From positions 1-62,263 of IMG/VR virus record IMGVR_UViG_3300008120_000038: a stretch of DNA of 62,263 nucleotides; one strand, 5' to 3'. The stretch comes from a virus. Positions within the stretch are counted from its first letter, which is position 1, and the number at the start of each line of letters is the position of its first letter. Position numbers and translations under genes: made by a program. Below, piece after piece: positions 7,676-16,419 of the stretch. Under the pieces are notes generated by a model, which was given only the letters and a program-made list of their open reading frames with translations, had not been told where the DNA came from and did no database searches.

Positions 7676-8495
7676 TCAATTCCTCCAGAGAAGCAATCTT
7701 AATACTTCCATCTCCAGCATCAGCACATGCTGCTTTTACTGGACATGTTTTACAGATCTTAGAGTTTCCACGATAATTTTTTGTTGGTATTGTTTGATCT
7801 ACCCAAGCCTTACGAACTTCACGCATCCAATTAAATGCATAATCAATCCATTGACGATAACCATCATTAACCTCTACTGGGATAATTAGTAAATCGTGAT
7901 TATTTTTATTTTCATATATAAGTGCACCCTTTTGCTTTCCCAAAATTTTCATGTAAATAAGCAATTGAATTAGGTGTGCACCCTTTGGCTTGTTTGTTTT
8001 CTTTCTATACTCAAAGGCTTCACTCATCATTGTTTTAATTTCGCCAACAATTTCTTCGCCTTCCCAATTAAGCATTACGTCTCCATAACCAAAAATTGGT
8101 GGATCATTAGCAATAACCTTAAACTCTGTTGTTTTTTCTCCCTTATCATTTATATAAGGAACAGCAATTCCAGAATCTAACATTGCGCTTTGTATTCTAT
8201 CGTGACTCATTGTTCCAGAACTCATATTGGCAACACCGTATGAATCTGTGTAGTCATCAAATATATTTCCATTAAATGCTAAATACCAATACCGTGGACA
8301 TTGACCATGCTGGTAAGCAATTGTAGATGGAGCAAATGTTTTCTTTACCGTCATCTTTGGACCACGATTAACCGTGTACCCAGACTTAATTTTTTCAACC
8401 ATATCTTCTGCATTAAATATAATATTTTGCTTAGTCATGGCATTTTTCTTTTCTGACTCTTTTAACATAACCTGCTGTAGTAAACTTTTTGTCAT
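7662..8495 (-). CDS. Cas4/RecB-like PD-(D/E)XK exonuclease with predicted Fe-S cluster
   Basis: In this 277-residue protein the nuclease core shows GYGDV (Asp139), GEIK (Glu152, Lys154) and a Gln in HLIQLLIYM (Gln177), the PD-(D/E)XK order. One cysteine near the N-terminus (QCPRYW, Cys66) and three near the C-terminus (CKTCPVKAAC, Cys248/251/257) match the 4Fe-4S arrangement of Cas4 and AddB. Phage members serve as recombination or DNA-end-processing exonucleases. It has its own extended -10 promoter and a GGGA ribosome-binding site. No cas1/cas2 or array is near, so it is not a CRISPR gene. Confidence 0.88.
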   Translation of the reverse strand: MTKSLLQQVMLKESEKKNAMTKQNIIFNAEDMVEKIKSGYTVNRGPKMTVKKTFAPSTIAYQHGQCPRYWYLAFNGNIFDDYTDSYGVANMSSGTMSHDRIQSAMLDSGIAVPYINDKGEKTTEFKVIANDPPIFGYGDVMLNWEGEEIVGEIKTMMSEAFEYRKKTNKPKGAHLIQLLIYMKILGKQKGALIYENKNNHDLLIIPVEVNDGYRQWIDYAFNWMREVRKAWVDQTIPTKNYRGNSKICKTCPVKAACADAGDGSIKIASLEELSETL

Positions 8496-8517
8496 TTTTA
8501 TTCCCTTTGTTTATATA

Positions 8518-8526
8518 AGTATAGCA
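8518..8526 (-). promoter_or_regulatory. Extended -10 promoter (TGCTATACT)
   Basis: The minus strand reads TGCTATACT, about 22 nt before the exonuclease start at 8495, between two genes of the recombination operon. It is one of few such promoters in the replication region. Confidence 0.6.
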
Positions 8527-8528
8527 GG

Positions 8529-8846
8529 TTAGCGCATTATATACTTGAGTGCTGATACCAAGTTATTTATAGATTCCGCTGCTGTGTAGTAAATATTTTT
8601 CTTTGCACGATCATTCTTGTCTACATTGGCCATCCAAGTAGCCTTAAAAGCCATTTTTGCTGCAATAGCCTGTAGCCTTACTATTTCAATACTGGCAACT
8701 TGAGTAGGAATATCAGGTTTAATAATTACCTTTGCAATAAAAGTCAGTGCGGTAGTAAGTTCTTCATCTTGCATGTAATCTGCAATTTCTGTTAAGCCAT
8801 TTACCATCTCCAATGTTGTTTTTGCTGGTTCTATTTGTTCAGACAT
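8529..8846 (-). CDS. All-helical protein of unknown function
   Basis: The 105-residue product is predicted to be entirely helical (LEMVNGLTEIADYMQDEELT, AAESINNLVSALKYIMR). No motif is recognised. It overlaps the epimerase gene by 8 bases (ATGTCTGA), so it is translated from the same message. Confidence 0.7.
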   Translation of the reverse strand: MSEQIEPAKTTLEMVNGLTEIADYMQDEELTTALTFIAKVIIKPDIPTQVASIEIVRLQAIAAKMAFKATWMANVDKNDRAKKNIYYTAAESINNLVSALKYIMR

Positions 8847-9738
8847 TTTGTTCCCCTAACCATTTTTCTATATTTATTGTAGCACTCCAACCAAGAATTT
8901 TTTTTGCTTTTTCGGTGTTTGCTAATGTTTCACGCATCTCCCCAGTTCTTTGTGGCACATTTACAAATGGATGATTATACATTTTAGCAATTTCATTTAC
9001 AGAGTAACTAACTCCAGAACCTATATTAAAAACTGTTCCCATGTATTCTTTGTCTATGTTTGCAGTTGATGCCAATATATTAGCATTAACTATATCTAAC
9101 ACATTGACAAAATCCCTACGCTGTTCACCATCCCCAACAATTGTTAGTAAGTCTCCTTCAGATTTTTGCCTTCCAAAAATTCCCATAACTGGAGCATATT
9201 GACCACGCACTGGTTGATTATTTCCATAAACATTAAAATATCTAAAAATAATAGTTTGTAATCCAAAAAGGTCTGTATACATTTTACAAAGTTTTTCTCC
9301 ATTAACCTTTGATACAGAGTATGGATTTAAACAGTCGTCATTTTGTGACTCTATGTTTGGAATATTATTTCTGCCGTAGGCTGCGGATGTTGAAGAATAC
9401 ATAACTCTTTTTACTCCTGCCTCACGAGAACATTGAAGTACAACATTTGTTCCAAGTGTATTAGTCATTGTCGCTTTTACTGGATTGTTTATTGTTGGTT
9501 GTATTCTTGCTTCTGCTGCCAAATGAAACACATAATCAACACCATCGTATAGTTCTCTTGTGCTTAAATAATCACAAATATCTTTTTTATAATTTTTTGC
9601 TTTTATGTTCCAGTAGGGTCTTTCATGTGCATCTGATGATTCATTATCAATCACGACAACATCATGACCAAGTTCAATTAATTTGTTTACAATGTTTGAT
9701 CCAATAAAACCTGCACCACCAGTTACTAATGATTTCAT
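8839..9738 (-). CDS. NAD-dependent sugar-nucleotide epimerase/dehydratase (extended SDR)
   Basis: This 299-residue protein has the dinucleotide-binding TGGAGFIGSN at residues 6-15, the YSSTSAAYG strand, and the catalytic Tyr140-x3-Lys144 in NPYSVSK. Overall it resembles UDP-glucose 4-epimerase family members that act on nucleotide sugars. As a phage-encoded metabolic gene it could modify host surface glycans, virion glycosylation or nucleotide-sugar pools; the substrate cannot be read from sequence. It is embedded in the replication operon between an Hjc-like nuclease gene and an unknown helical protein, with short overlaps on both sides. Confidence 0.88.
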   Translation of the reverse strand: MKSLVTGGAGFIGSNIVNKLIELGHDVVVIDNESSDAHERPYWNIKAKNYKKDICDYLSTRELYDGVDYVFHLAAEARIQPTINNPVKATMTNTLGTNVVLQCSREAGVKRVMYSSTSAAYGRNNIPNIESQNDDCLNPYSVSKVNGEKLCKMYTDLFGLQTIIFRYFNVYGNNQPVRGQYAPVMGIFGRQKSEGDLLTIVGDGEQRRDFVNVLDIVNANILASTANIDKEYMGTVFNIGSGVSYSVNEIAKMYNHPFVNVPQRTGEMRETLANTEKAKKILGWSATINIEKWLGEQNV

Positions 9739-10019
9739 TTTTCCTCCAACAACTGTTCTAATATTTCTAACTCTATTACAGCAAGACGAACCTTTGAGTC
9801 TGCCTCACCTAGCACAATAAAAATTGCTGGATCGTTATGATTTTTTATTGCATCTGTTACAGCCTTTGCCCAAATGTCTTTGTTTATAGTTATACCTTTT
9901 GGATATTCTTTAAAATCAACAGTAAAATTTTTCCAAGTAGCATCACCCTTTTTCATATTACGTCCAGAATTTTTATGCTGTTTGGCATTAATTCTTTTTG
10001 ACTCTGATCTCTCACTCAC
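9735..10019 (-). CDS. Small Hjc-like PD-(D/E)XK junction resolvase (divergent, putative)
   Basis: The 94-residue protein looks like a compact Holliday-junction-cleaving nuclease. A basic N-terminus (KQHKNSGRNMKKGDA) contains the usual Gly-Asp. FTVDFKEYPKG gives a D-x-K in place of the usual E-x-K, and the C-terminal strand is AIFIVLGEADSKVRLAVI. The GTG start overlaps the upstream stop (GTGAGTGA). The substitution at the E-x-K site makes activity uncertain. A second resolvase of the RuvC type lies 2.3 kb downstream. Confidence 0.5.
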   Translation of the reverse strand: MSERSESKRINAKQHKNSGRNMKKGDATWKNFTVDFKEYPKGITINKDIWAKAVTDAIKNHNDPAIFIVLGEADSKVRLAVIELEILEQLLEEK

Positions 10020-10194
10020 TTTTAAAGTCTTTCTTTTTCTTTTTTGTAGGTATTAAATTTACTTTAGATAAGTGTTTTTTAGAACACATCCAAGTAGCGT
10101 CTCCAGACTCAGGCCATAGCCTTAAGGTTAGTACAACCTCAGAGCAGGTTTTGCAAGGCCATTTGCCTGAATAAACAGAAAAATCTTTAGACAT
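10012..10194 (-). CDS. Small zinc-binding protein
   Basis: The 60-residue product has CKTCSEVV and a later MCSKKH, a likely four-ligand zinc site, and a Lys-rich tail (TKKKKKDF). It overlaps the recA-like stop by 8 bases. Such tiny zinc proteins are common in phage replication operons. No specific function is known. Confidence 0.65.
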   Translation of the reverse strand: MSKDFSVYSGKWPCKTCSEVVLTLRLWPESGDATWMCSKKHLSKVNLIPTKKKKKDFKSE

Positions 10195-11200
10195 TAATCA
10201 ACTTACTTCTAAGAGATTCTTGCAAATCAAGGTCTTCCTTGACACGATTAATGAAGCCTTCTCTTCCTTGTACCTTTGTGCCATCTTCAAGTTTATACCA
10301 AGCGCCTGTGCGTTCTACGATTCCAGCAAGTTCAGCAGTATCAACAAGATCACCAATACCATCAATACCAATGTTGTCACCCCTGAAATAAAAATCGTAT
10401 TCACCGCTTTGGAAACCAGCAGATGTTTTAGAAAATTGTAGTTCCCATTTAATTTTGCGACCAATTTTCTCTTCAATTAGTTTATCTCCTACCTGAATCT
10501 TTCCTTTAATTGCTTGATTGTCTGACTCTGAAGAAAATAGTTTAATAACTGTAGAGGAATAAAACTTAGTAGCCTGACCACCAGAAGGCTGCTGGCTAGT
10601 ATACATAGCACTAATGTTATTGCGAGACTGAGAAATAAGAACAAGCAAAGTAGGCTTGACTTTATTGTTAGCGTAATTAAGCATTTTCCAAGCATTACTA
10701 AAGTCTCTTGATTCCGCACCAATTTGTTTTGTGTTTTCAAGTTGCTTGAGTTCATCTGTATCCTTCTCAAAATAAATAGCAGGTAGCAGGGATGTAATGC
10801 TGTCTACTACAATTATATCAACTCCAGCATTCATAAGGCTTGTACCTACATCCACCATTTCATTAATAGTTCTTGCTTGTGAATAAATAAGTTTTGTTGA
10901 ATCTACTCCAAGTTTTTCAGCCCATTCTGAATCATATGACATTTCTGCATCAATCCATGCACAAATCTTTCCTTCTTTTTGTGCTTCACCAATCATTTGA
11001 AGACACAAAGAGGACTTGGCTGATGATTTTGAACCCCAAATAAGTACTTGACGACCATATGGAAGTCCACCCTTTAATGCCCTATTAAGACCAAAACTAG
11101 GCGTTGATGCACATTCAACCTTTTGATTTGTTGCATCACCAAGACGTTTACGAATTCTTGGATCTAACTGTGCTAATACCTCTTCCATTGTTACTGACAT
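10187..11200 (-). CDS. recA: RecA-like recombinase
   Basis: The 337-residue protein has the RecA ATPase order: substrate loop LKGGLPYGRQVLIWG, P-loop GSKSSAKSS at 56-64, a catalytic acidic strand (CAWIDAEMSY), Walker B VDIIVVDSI, then LVLISQSRNNI. It should coat ssDNA and drive strand exchange in phage recombination-dependent replication. The P-loop departs from the usual GPESSGKT: the Gly before the Lys is Ala, though Lys and Ser remain. It overlaps MazG upstream by one base. The C-terminal regulatory domain of cellular RecA is short or absent. Confidence 0.9.
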   Translation of the reverse strand: MSVTMEEVLAQLDPRIRKRLGDATNQKVECASTPSFGLNRALKGGLPYGRQVLIWGSKSSAKSSLCLQMIGEAQKEGKICAWIDAEMSYDSEWAEKLGVDSTKLIYSQARTINEMVDVGTSLMNAGVDIIVVDSITSLLPAIYFEKDTDELKQLENTKQIGAESRDFSNAWKMLNYANNKVKPTLLVLISQSRNNISAMYTSQQPSGGQATKFYSSTVIKLFSSESDNQAIKGKIQVGDKLIEEKIGRKIKWELQFSKTSAGFQSGEYDFYFRGDNIGIDGIGDLVDTAELAGIVERTGAWYKLEDGTKVQGREGFINRVKEDLDLQESLRSKLINV

Positions 11201-11532
11201 TAAAATCGTACCCCATGTTTCTCTGGTCTAGTCTTATTAAATTCTGTTTTTTGTTTTAGAATATAATCAAGTGATTCTCTAGTATACCCTGCCTCAACCA
11301 TTCCTGCATAAAGGTCTAGTGTGCGAATAATAATATCTGCAAACTCTTTAGCAATCTCTTCTCCACCTTTATCTTTACGAACAGCCTCCATAACCTCAGT
11401 TACTTCTGAGACAATCATCATGCACTGCTTTGCAATAAAGATATCATTAACTGCATCATTATCTTCTGGGCTTCCCCAAAATCCTTTTTCTACTGCAATC
11501 TTGTGCAGGTCAATTGCTAACTGATCAAACAT
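11200..11532 (-). CDS. mazG: MazG-like nucleotide pyrophosphohydrolase
   Basis: The 110-residue all-helical protein carries the MazG metal-binding pattern: SEVTEVMEA (Glu43, Glu46) and KEFADIIIRTLD (Glu63, Asp66). Such enzymes hydrolyse NTPs or dNTPs to monophosphates. In phages they are thought to adjust nucleotide pools or alarmone levels. It overlaps the polymerase stop by 8 bases, and the recA start by 1. Confidence 0.85.
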   Translation of the reverse strand: MFDQLAIDLHKIAVEKGFWGSPEDNDAVNDIFIAKQCMMIVSEVTEVMEAVRKDKGGEEIAKEFADIIIRTLDLYAGMVEAGYTRESLDYILKQKTEFNKTRPEKHGVRF

Positions 11533-14500
11533 TTACTACATCCTCCAATATAACTGTTCCGTCTTTAGTTTTACCTAAAGAAACTTTATAAACATTTCCT
11601 TCTTCAATTGTCATGTATGCTTTAGAAAATGCTGTAGGAAACACAAGAACTGAATGAAGTTCTCTTCCAGCATCTGCTACTACAAGGTTTGCCATTTTCT
11701 TTCCAGCCTTGGTAACTCTAGGCTTAAAAGACACCACAAACTGCTCTTCACCTTTGTATGGCAATTGTTTGTAATTTAAAAATTTAACCAAAGGATCTTT
11801 AGATTCTTTAATCTGATCTGCTGGAACTGAGTTAACAATTCTGTTATCACTAACAAGAATTAAATAAGTTTTACCAGTTTCAATGGTTGTATTTTCATCA
11901 TCAAATATTCCAACACTACCAGTTTTGTCAAGAAATTCAACTCTTGACCAACCCTTACCACGTTTAATTGATTTAATCATTCCAAGCATAACAAATGATC
12001 CAGTTTCTTCATAATCTTCTGCTTCTTGGATATAAGCATAATAGTGCTGAGGTACTGGCATATTAAACTCAGGAAGATTTAAATACTCGTATAGATTTTC
12101 TTTAATCTCTTGATCATTACGTGGGCTGTCTTCAAATGTTGCTGCACCAATAATTCGTAATGCTTGAAGAGCACGGCTGTTAACTCCGTTTCCTTTAGTA
12201 AAAGTAAACTCCTCAAGTTGAGCGTATGACTTAAAAGGTCTAGCATCAATGTATCTTTGAGCAATTTTATCGGAAATAAACTTAATACTTGACAAACCAA
12301 AGCGTATACCTTTACCTTCAATCTTAAAGTCAATATCTGACTCGTTAATGTGAGGTAACTTAATGCTGATTCCCATTCTTTTTGCTTCAATAAGGTACTC
12401 AGTACGTGCATCTTTATCCTTTTCATTCTTTAATAGTGAATACATAAACTCTAATGGATAATGGTATTTTAACCATGCTGTCCAGTATGACAGTGTTGAA
12501 TATGCTACTGCGTGAGACTTGTTAAATGAGTACCCTGCGTGAGCCTCAAAGTCATGCCATAAATCTAGGGCTTGGTTTGGCGAAACATATTGCGAAGCAC
12601 CTTTAATAAATTGATCTTTGAAAACATCAAATTCCTTAGCATCTTTTTTCTTTCCAATGATCTTTCTAACTTTATCTGCTTCCGACATGGACATACCGCC
12701 AAGGTGTACGCATGCTTGCATAACTTGTTCCTGGTAAAGAATACAACCATAAGTTTCCTCCGTAAATGTTTTAAGAATCTGATGCTTATAATCTGGATTT
12801 TGACGACCATGCTTAATTGCAATATAATCTTTTCCAATTGTATTCATAGCACCAGGACGAACAAGAGCATTAGATGCAGCAAGTTCTTCAAGATTTTTTA
12901 CACGCATCTTAACAAGAAGATTTGTGTATGGTGCTGCTTCACATTGAAACACACCCTTTGTATAGCCATCTGAAAGCATATTATATACATTGGCATCATC
13001 CATGTTTATCTTTAATAGGTCAATCTTTGTTCCTTCACGCTCTTTAATGATATCAATGCAGTCCTTAAGTACCGTTAAAGTTTTAAGGCCCAAAGCATCA
13101 ATCTTGATAAGTCCAATATTTTCTGCTTCTCCCATATCAACGGCAACAACAGGAATGCGATCATCTTGTCCAGCAACAGAACGTGTTTCCATTGGTGCGT
13201 ATCTAAAAATTGGATCTTTAGACGTTACAACTCCTGCAGCATGAATTCCTGTTCCCTTGATGCGACCACGAAGTTGTTCTCCGTATATTTCTACTTCTGG
13301 ATATTTTTCACGAAACCACTGTGCGCTTTTTGACGTGCAGTATTCATCCCAAGTATCAATTTGCTTATTAACCTTGTTTGCATCTGCAAGAGGAATATTT
13401 AATACACGAGAAACATCCTTTACAATATTTTTATCTTTAAACTGCATAAATGTTGCAATTGAAGCAACATGGCGATACTGTCTAACTAAATAATCTTTTA
13501 CTTCGTCACGACGGTTATCTTGGATATCGGAGTCAATATCTGGAAAGTCATTTCTTTCTGGATTAATAAATCGGAAGAACAAAAGCCCATGCTTAATGGG
13601 ATCAATGTCTGTAATGCCAAGAGCATAACAAAGTAGTGAACCTGCTGCAGACCCACGACCAGGCCCTACCATAATTCCTTCCTTCTTTGCCCAGTTAAGC
13701 ATGTTACGAACAACAAGGAAGTAAGGTCCAAAATTCTTTTCACCAATAATGGTTAGTTCTTCTTCAAGACGGTCAAGATATTCTTGGTTATTTTCTAGTC
13801 CACGCTCAGTTAAACCTTCAATCGCAAGGTTTTTTAACTCTTCCATTGGCTTCTTGTATTGAACTGGAAGTAGGTCAAGCCCAGACTTAATGTCATAGTC
13901 TTCAACTTTGTCTGCAATTTCAATAGAACTGATAAACATTTCTTCATCTGTATGACCCTGTTCTGCCATTGCAGACTTCATTTCTTCATATGAAAGAAGG
14001 TGAATGTCAAAAGTACGGAAAGACATTTGGCGATCTGCACCATAAAGATAATCTAATCTTTCCATCATGTTATCAACCTTTTTTGATTTTTCAAAGGTTG
14101 AATCTTTTAATACTTTACCGTGTGTATTTAATAGGAGCATCATCTCCTGAATTTCTTTTTGACTTGTATCAGAATGGTGACAGTCTGGCGTTACGACTAC
14201 CTTTACATTAAATGCTTTTGCTAATGCCACAAGTTCATCATTAATGTTTTTTGGATTGTGTGGCATTAACTCAATATAAAAATCATCTTTAAAACGATTC
14301 TTAAACCATTGAACTTTTTCTTTTGCAAAAGCATATTCTTCATTCTCAATAGCCTTTGCAATTAATCCACCTTGACAAGCAGATAAAACAATTAATCCAT
14401 CGCCATACTTATCAAGCACTTCAAAATCAATACGTGGTTTACGATAAAAACCATCTGTCCATGAAATTTCATTTAACTTATTAAGGTTTTCTAAACCTTG

Positions 14501-14800
14501 TTGGTTCTTGGCAAGAAGAACTATATGGAAGTAGTTAACATCAAGTGGACCTACCCTTTCGGACTTATCCCTTTTATCATGTCTATCTAGTGCCAAATAG
14601 CCTTCTATGCCAAGAATAGGTTTGATTCCATTTGCTTTTGCAATACGGTGCAGTTCCCTATGCCCAGATAAAGTACCGTGGTCAGTAATGGCAATTGCTG
14701 TCATTCCTAACTCAACTGCACGGTTCACGTATTCTTCTGGAGTAGCAACACCATCCATCAAGGAGTAGTGTGTATGGACATGCAAACCTACGTAATTCAC
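11525..14800 (-). CDS. dnaE: DNA polymerase III alpha subunit (DnaE type)
   Basis: This 1091-residue replicative polymerase has an N-terminal PHP domain (LHVHTHYSLMDG, AITDHGTLSG, TPDCHHSD) with the metal-binding His and Asp residues apparently intact. The polymerase core contains GPGRGSAAGSL and the catalytic FPDIDSD near residues 416-422. HHH and OB-like segments follow (SFVMLGMIKSIKRGKGW). It is slightly shorter than cellular DnaE. No separate clamp, clamp loader or epsilon proofreader is seen, so it probably uses host accessory proteins. The start is GTG at 14800, 8 nt after the ssDNA-binding gene. Confidence 0.95.
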   Translation of the reverse strand: MNYVGLHVHTHYSLMDGVATPEEYVNRAVELGMTAIAITDHGTLSGHRELHRIAKANGIKPILGIEGYLALDRHDKRDKSERVGPLDVNYFHIVLLAKNQQGLENLNKLNEISWTDGFYRKPRIDFEVLDKYGDGLIVLSACQGGLIAKAIENEEYAFAKEKVQWFKNRFKDDFYIELMPHNPKNINDELVALAKAFNVKVVVTPDCHHSDTSQKEIQEMMLLLNTHGKVLKDSTFEKSKKVDNMMERLDYLYGADRQMSFRTFDIHLLSYEEMKSAMAEQGHTDEEMFISSIEIADKVEDYDIKSGLDLLPVQYKKPMEELKNLAIEGLTERGLENNQEYLDRLEEELTIIGEKNFGPYFLVVRNMLNWAKKEGIMVGPGRGSAAGSLLCYALGITDIDPIKHGLLFFRFINPERNDFPDIDSDIQDNRRDEVKDYLVRQYRHVASIATFMQFKDKNIVKDVSRVLNIPLADANKVNKQIDTWDEYCTSKSAQWFREKYPEVEIYGEQLRGRIKGTGIHAAGVVTSKDPIFRYAPMETRSVAGQDDRIPVVAVDMGEAENIGLIKIDALGLKTLTVLKDCIDIIKEREGTKIDLLKINMDDANVYNMLSDGYTKGVFQCEAAPYTNLLVKMRVKNLEELAASNALVRPGAMNTIGKDYIAIKHGRQNPDYKHQILKTFTEETYGCILYQEQVMQACVHLGGMSMSEADKVRKIIGKKKDAKEFDVFKDQFIKGASQYVSPNQALDLWHDFEAHAGYSFNKSHAVAYSTLSYWTAWLKYHYPLEFMYSLLKNEKDKDARTEYLIEAKRMGISIKLPHINESDIDFKIEGKGIRFGLSSIKFISDKIAQRYIDARPFKSYAQLEEFTFTKGNGVNSRALQALRIIGAATFEDSPRNDQEIKENLYEYLNLPEFNMPVPQHYYAYIQEAEDYEETGSFVMLGMIKSIKRGKGWSRVEFLDKTGSVGIFDDENTTIETGKTYLILVSDNRIVNSVPADQIKESKDPLVKFLNYKQLPYKGEEQFVVSFKPRVTKAGKKMANLVVADAGRELHSVLVFPTAFSKAYMTIEEGNVYKVSLGKTKDGTVILEDVVNV

Positions 14801-14807
14801 CTACTAA

Positions 14808-15461
14808 TTACCAATCAATGCTTGCTGAATTGGCATTAGGTGTATCAAAGCCTAGATAAAATGCCTCTTGCTCAGCATAAGGAATTTTATTTAGTGCTCT
14901 TTCCAAAGGAAACGGTTCAACTGTGCTCCAGTCAAATGGTTCCTTATCTGGCGTACCTGGAATAAGTGTGTACGATGTTTCAGTTCCCTGACCATTACGC
15001 TTTACCTTCCAAGTAAGATTTGAAATACTGCCTGTCTCAAGTGCGTATTCACGAATAGTATTAAATGCAGACTGCTTGCTAACACCCATTGACCAAATAG
15101 CAACATATGGTGCTTCAATGCCATCATCTACAAGTACATTGCAATAGAAACGAAGACGTGCTCTCCAGCCAGCCTTTGGATCCTTGCGGTGCATTTCTTC
15201 TGCCCAGTCACGACCTTCTGTGTCCATTGTGTCTACAGCCTTACGCTTATAGTCCTTTGGATTTGTGTGTTCTGAAACAACAAGTGCGAGACCACGGGTC
15301 TCATTATAATTTGCTGAGTCTTCGTCAAGTTCTTCAATAAAACGAATCTTGACTGATTGTCCATCTGCTAACTTTAGCCAACGAACCTTTGTTCCATTAC
15401 TTTCGTACTTGGGCTTATCTACCAATGCATTGATATTTTTTAGTCCCTTTACAATAGCCAT
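14808..15461 (-). CDS. Phage ssDNA-binding protein (T4 gp32-like, putative)
   Basis: The 217-residue protein has a central OB-fold-like block (WRARLRFYCNVLVDDG, VAIWSMGVSKQSAF, LTWKVKRNGQGTETSYTLIP) and an acidic-aromatic C-terminus. It stands directly before the polymerase, where phages commonly encode their single-strand-binding protein. The family assignment is from pattern and context. A good AGGAG lies upstream, with a weak extended -10 overlapping the end of the primase gene. Confidence 0.7.
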   Translation of the reverse strand: MAIVKGLKNINALVDKPKYESNGTKVRWLKLADGQSVKIRFIEELDEDSANYNETRGLALVVSEHTNPKDYKRKAVDTMDTEGRDWAEEMHRKDPKAGWRARLRFYCNVLVDDGIEAPYVAIWSMGVSKQSAFNTIREYALETGSISNLTWKVKRNGQGTETSYTLIPGTPDKEPFDWSTVEPFPLERALNKIPYAEQEAFYLGFDTPNANSASIDW

Positions 15462-15492
15462 TATATTTTCTCCTATATGTTTTGTTTATGTT

Positions 15493-16419
15493 TTATTTTA
15501 GCATAGCAATGATTGAATTGTCAAATTGAAACTCCAACTTTTTAATTTCTTCATTACTCATATCGCCTATATCTTTATATTTTTTATCTAGTTGTATTAC
15601 TGTGACAAGGCTTCCTAGTTTTTCAACTAGTTTATCTTTCATTATAGATCCAGCCTCATCGTTGTCCGCAACAAGCACAACATTATTGAAGTACTTTTCT
15701 AACAGTTTGATCTGTGAAACAGATACGTTAGCACCCAGTGTTGCAACTGCTGGGAAACCTACTTGATCAAGTCTAATAGCATCAAATGAAGATTCAACCA
15801 CATAGACTGTTGTTGATGTTTTAACTTTGTGCAAGTTAAACAAAATCTTGCTTTTAGGTAATCCTGGAGTATTCTTAAAGTCTTTTCCTTCAATTGTTCT
15901 AGCAACAAAACCTATGCACATTCCATCTGGAGTAGCAACTGGTATTGTCACAGAGTCTTGTTTTTCTGAATACCCAAGATTAAATTTTACCACAGAATCT
16001 TTTGTTATGCTGCGACCCTCAAAATACCTCATTGCCCTTGGTGATTCTAATGCTTGATTATTTAATCTTTTTATAAGTAATTCATCATACTGAACAAAAT
16101 CTGCTGGAGTATAAAGAGTTTTATTTATAACTGATGTTATGTCAGACTCTTGTTCTTTACTTTTAATGTAACGAACTGCCTCAAAATATGTTCTATTAGA
16201 AGTAAACATTATTAACTCAGTTAAATTTTTTGTAGTTTGACAGCCAAAACAAAAGAACAATCCGTGGTCTTTAGAAACTTCTCCAGCAGGTGTTCTATTG
16301 TTATTGTGGTATGGGCAAAAAATAATAAAATCAGATCCAAACTCTGCTTCAATATCAATACCAGCACCGTTAAGTACACGACGAATTTGTTCTTCTGTAT
16401 AAAGTTCTTTATTTGCCAT
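15493..16419 (-). CDS. dnaG: DnaG-type DNA primase
   Basis: In the 308-residue protein an N-terminal CHC2 zinc finger (FCPYHNNNRTP, then FFCFGC: Cys35, His38, Cys57, Cys60) precedes a TOPRIM catalytic domain with VYVVESSFDA and VVLVADNDEAG. It lays RNA primers for the phage replisome. It lacks the C-terminal helicase-binding domain of cellular DnaG. ATG at 16419 is chosen because it overlaps the helicase stop by 11 bases; an upstream in-frame start at 16461 would overlap by over 50. It works with the helicase encoded immediately upstream. Confidence 0.92.
   Translation of the reverse strand: MANKELYTEEQIRRVLNGAGIDIEAEFGSDFIIFCPYHNNNRTPAGEVSKDHGLFFCFGCQTTKNLTELIMFTSNRTYFEAVRYIKSKEQESDITSVINKTLYTPADFVQYDELLIKRLNNQALESPRAMRYFEGRSITKDSVVKFNLGYSEKQDSVTIPVATPDGMCIGFVARTIEGKDFKNTPGLPKSKILFNLHKVKTSTTVYVVESSFDAIRLDQVGFPAVATLGANVSVSQIKLLEKYFNNVVLVADNDEAGSIMKDKLVEKLGSLVTVIQLDKKYKDIGDMSNEEIKKLEFQFDNSIIAMLK
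15495..15503 (-). promoter_or_regulatory. Candidate extended -10 promoter (TGCTAAAAT)
   Basis: TGCTAAAAT lies on the minus strand, overlapping the last codons of the primase gene and 33 nt before the ssDNA-binding protein start. It is weaker than the other members of the family (TAAAAT). Confidence 0.4.

Noticed and set aside
7662-8495. Cas4-like gene as evidence for a CRISPR-Cas system
   Set aside because: No cas1, cas2, effector or repeat array is present. Cas4-like exonucleases are common phage recombination genes.
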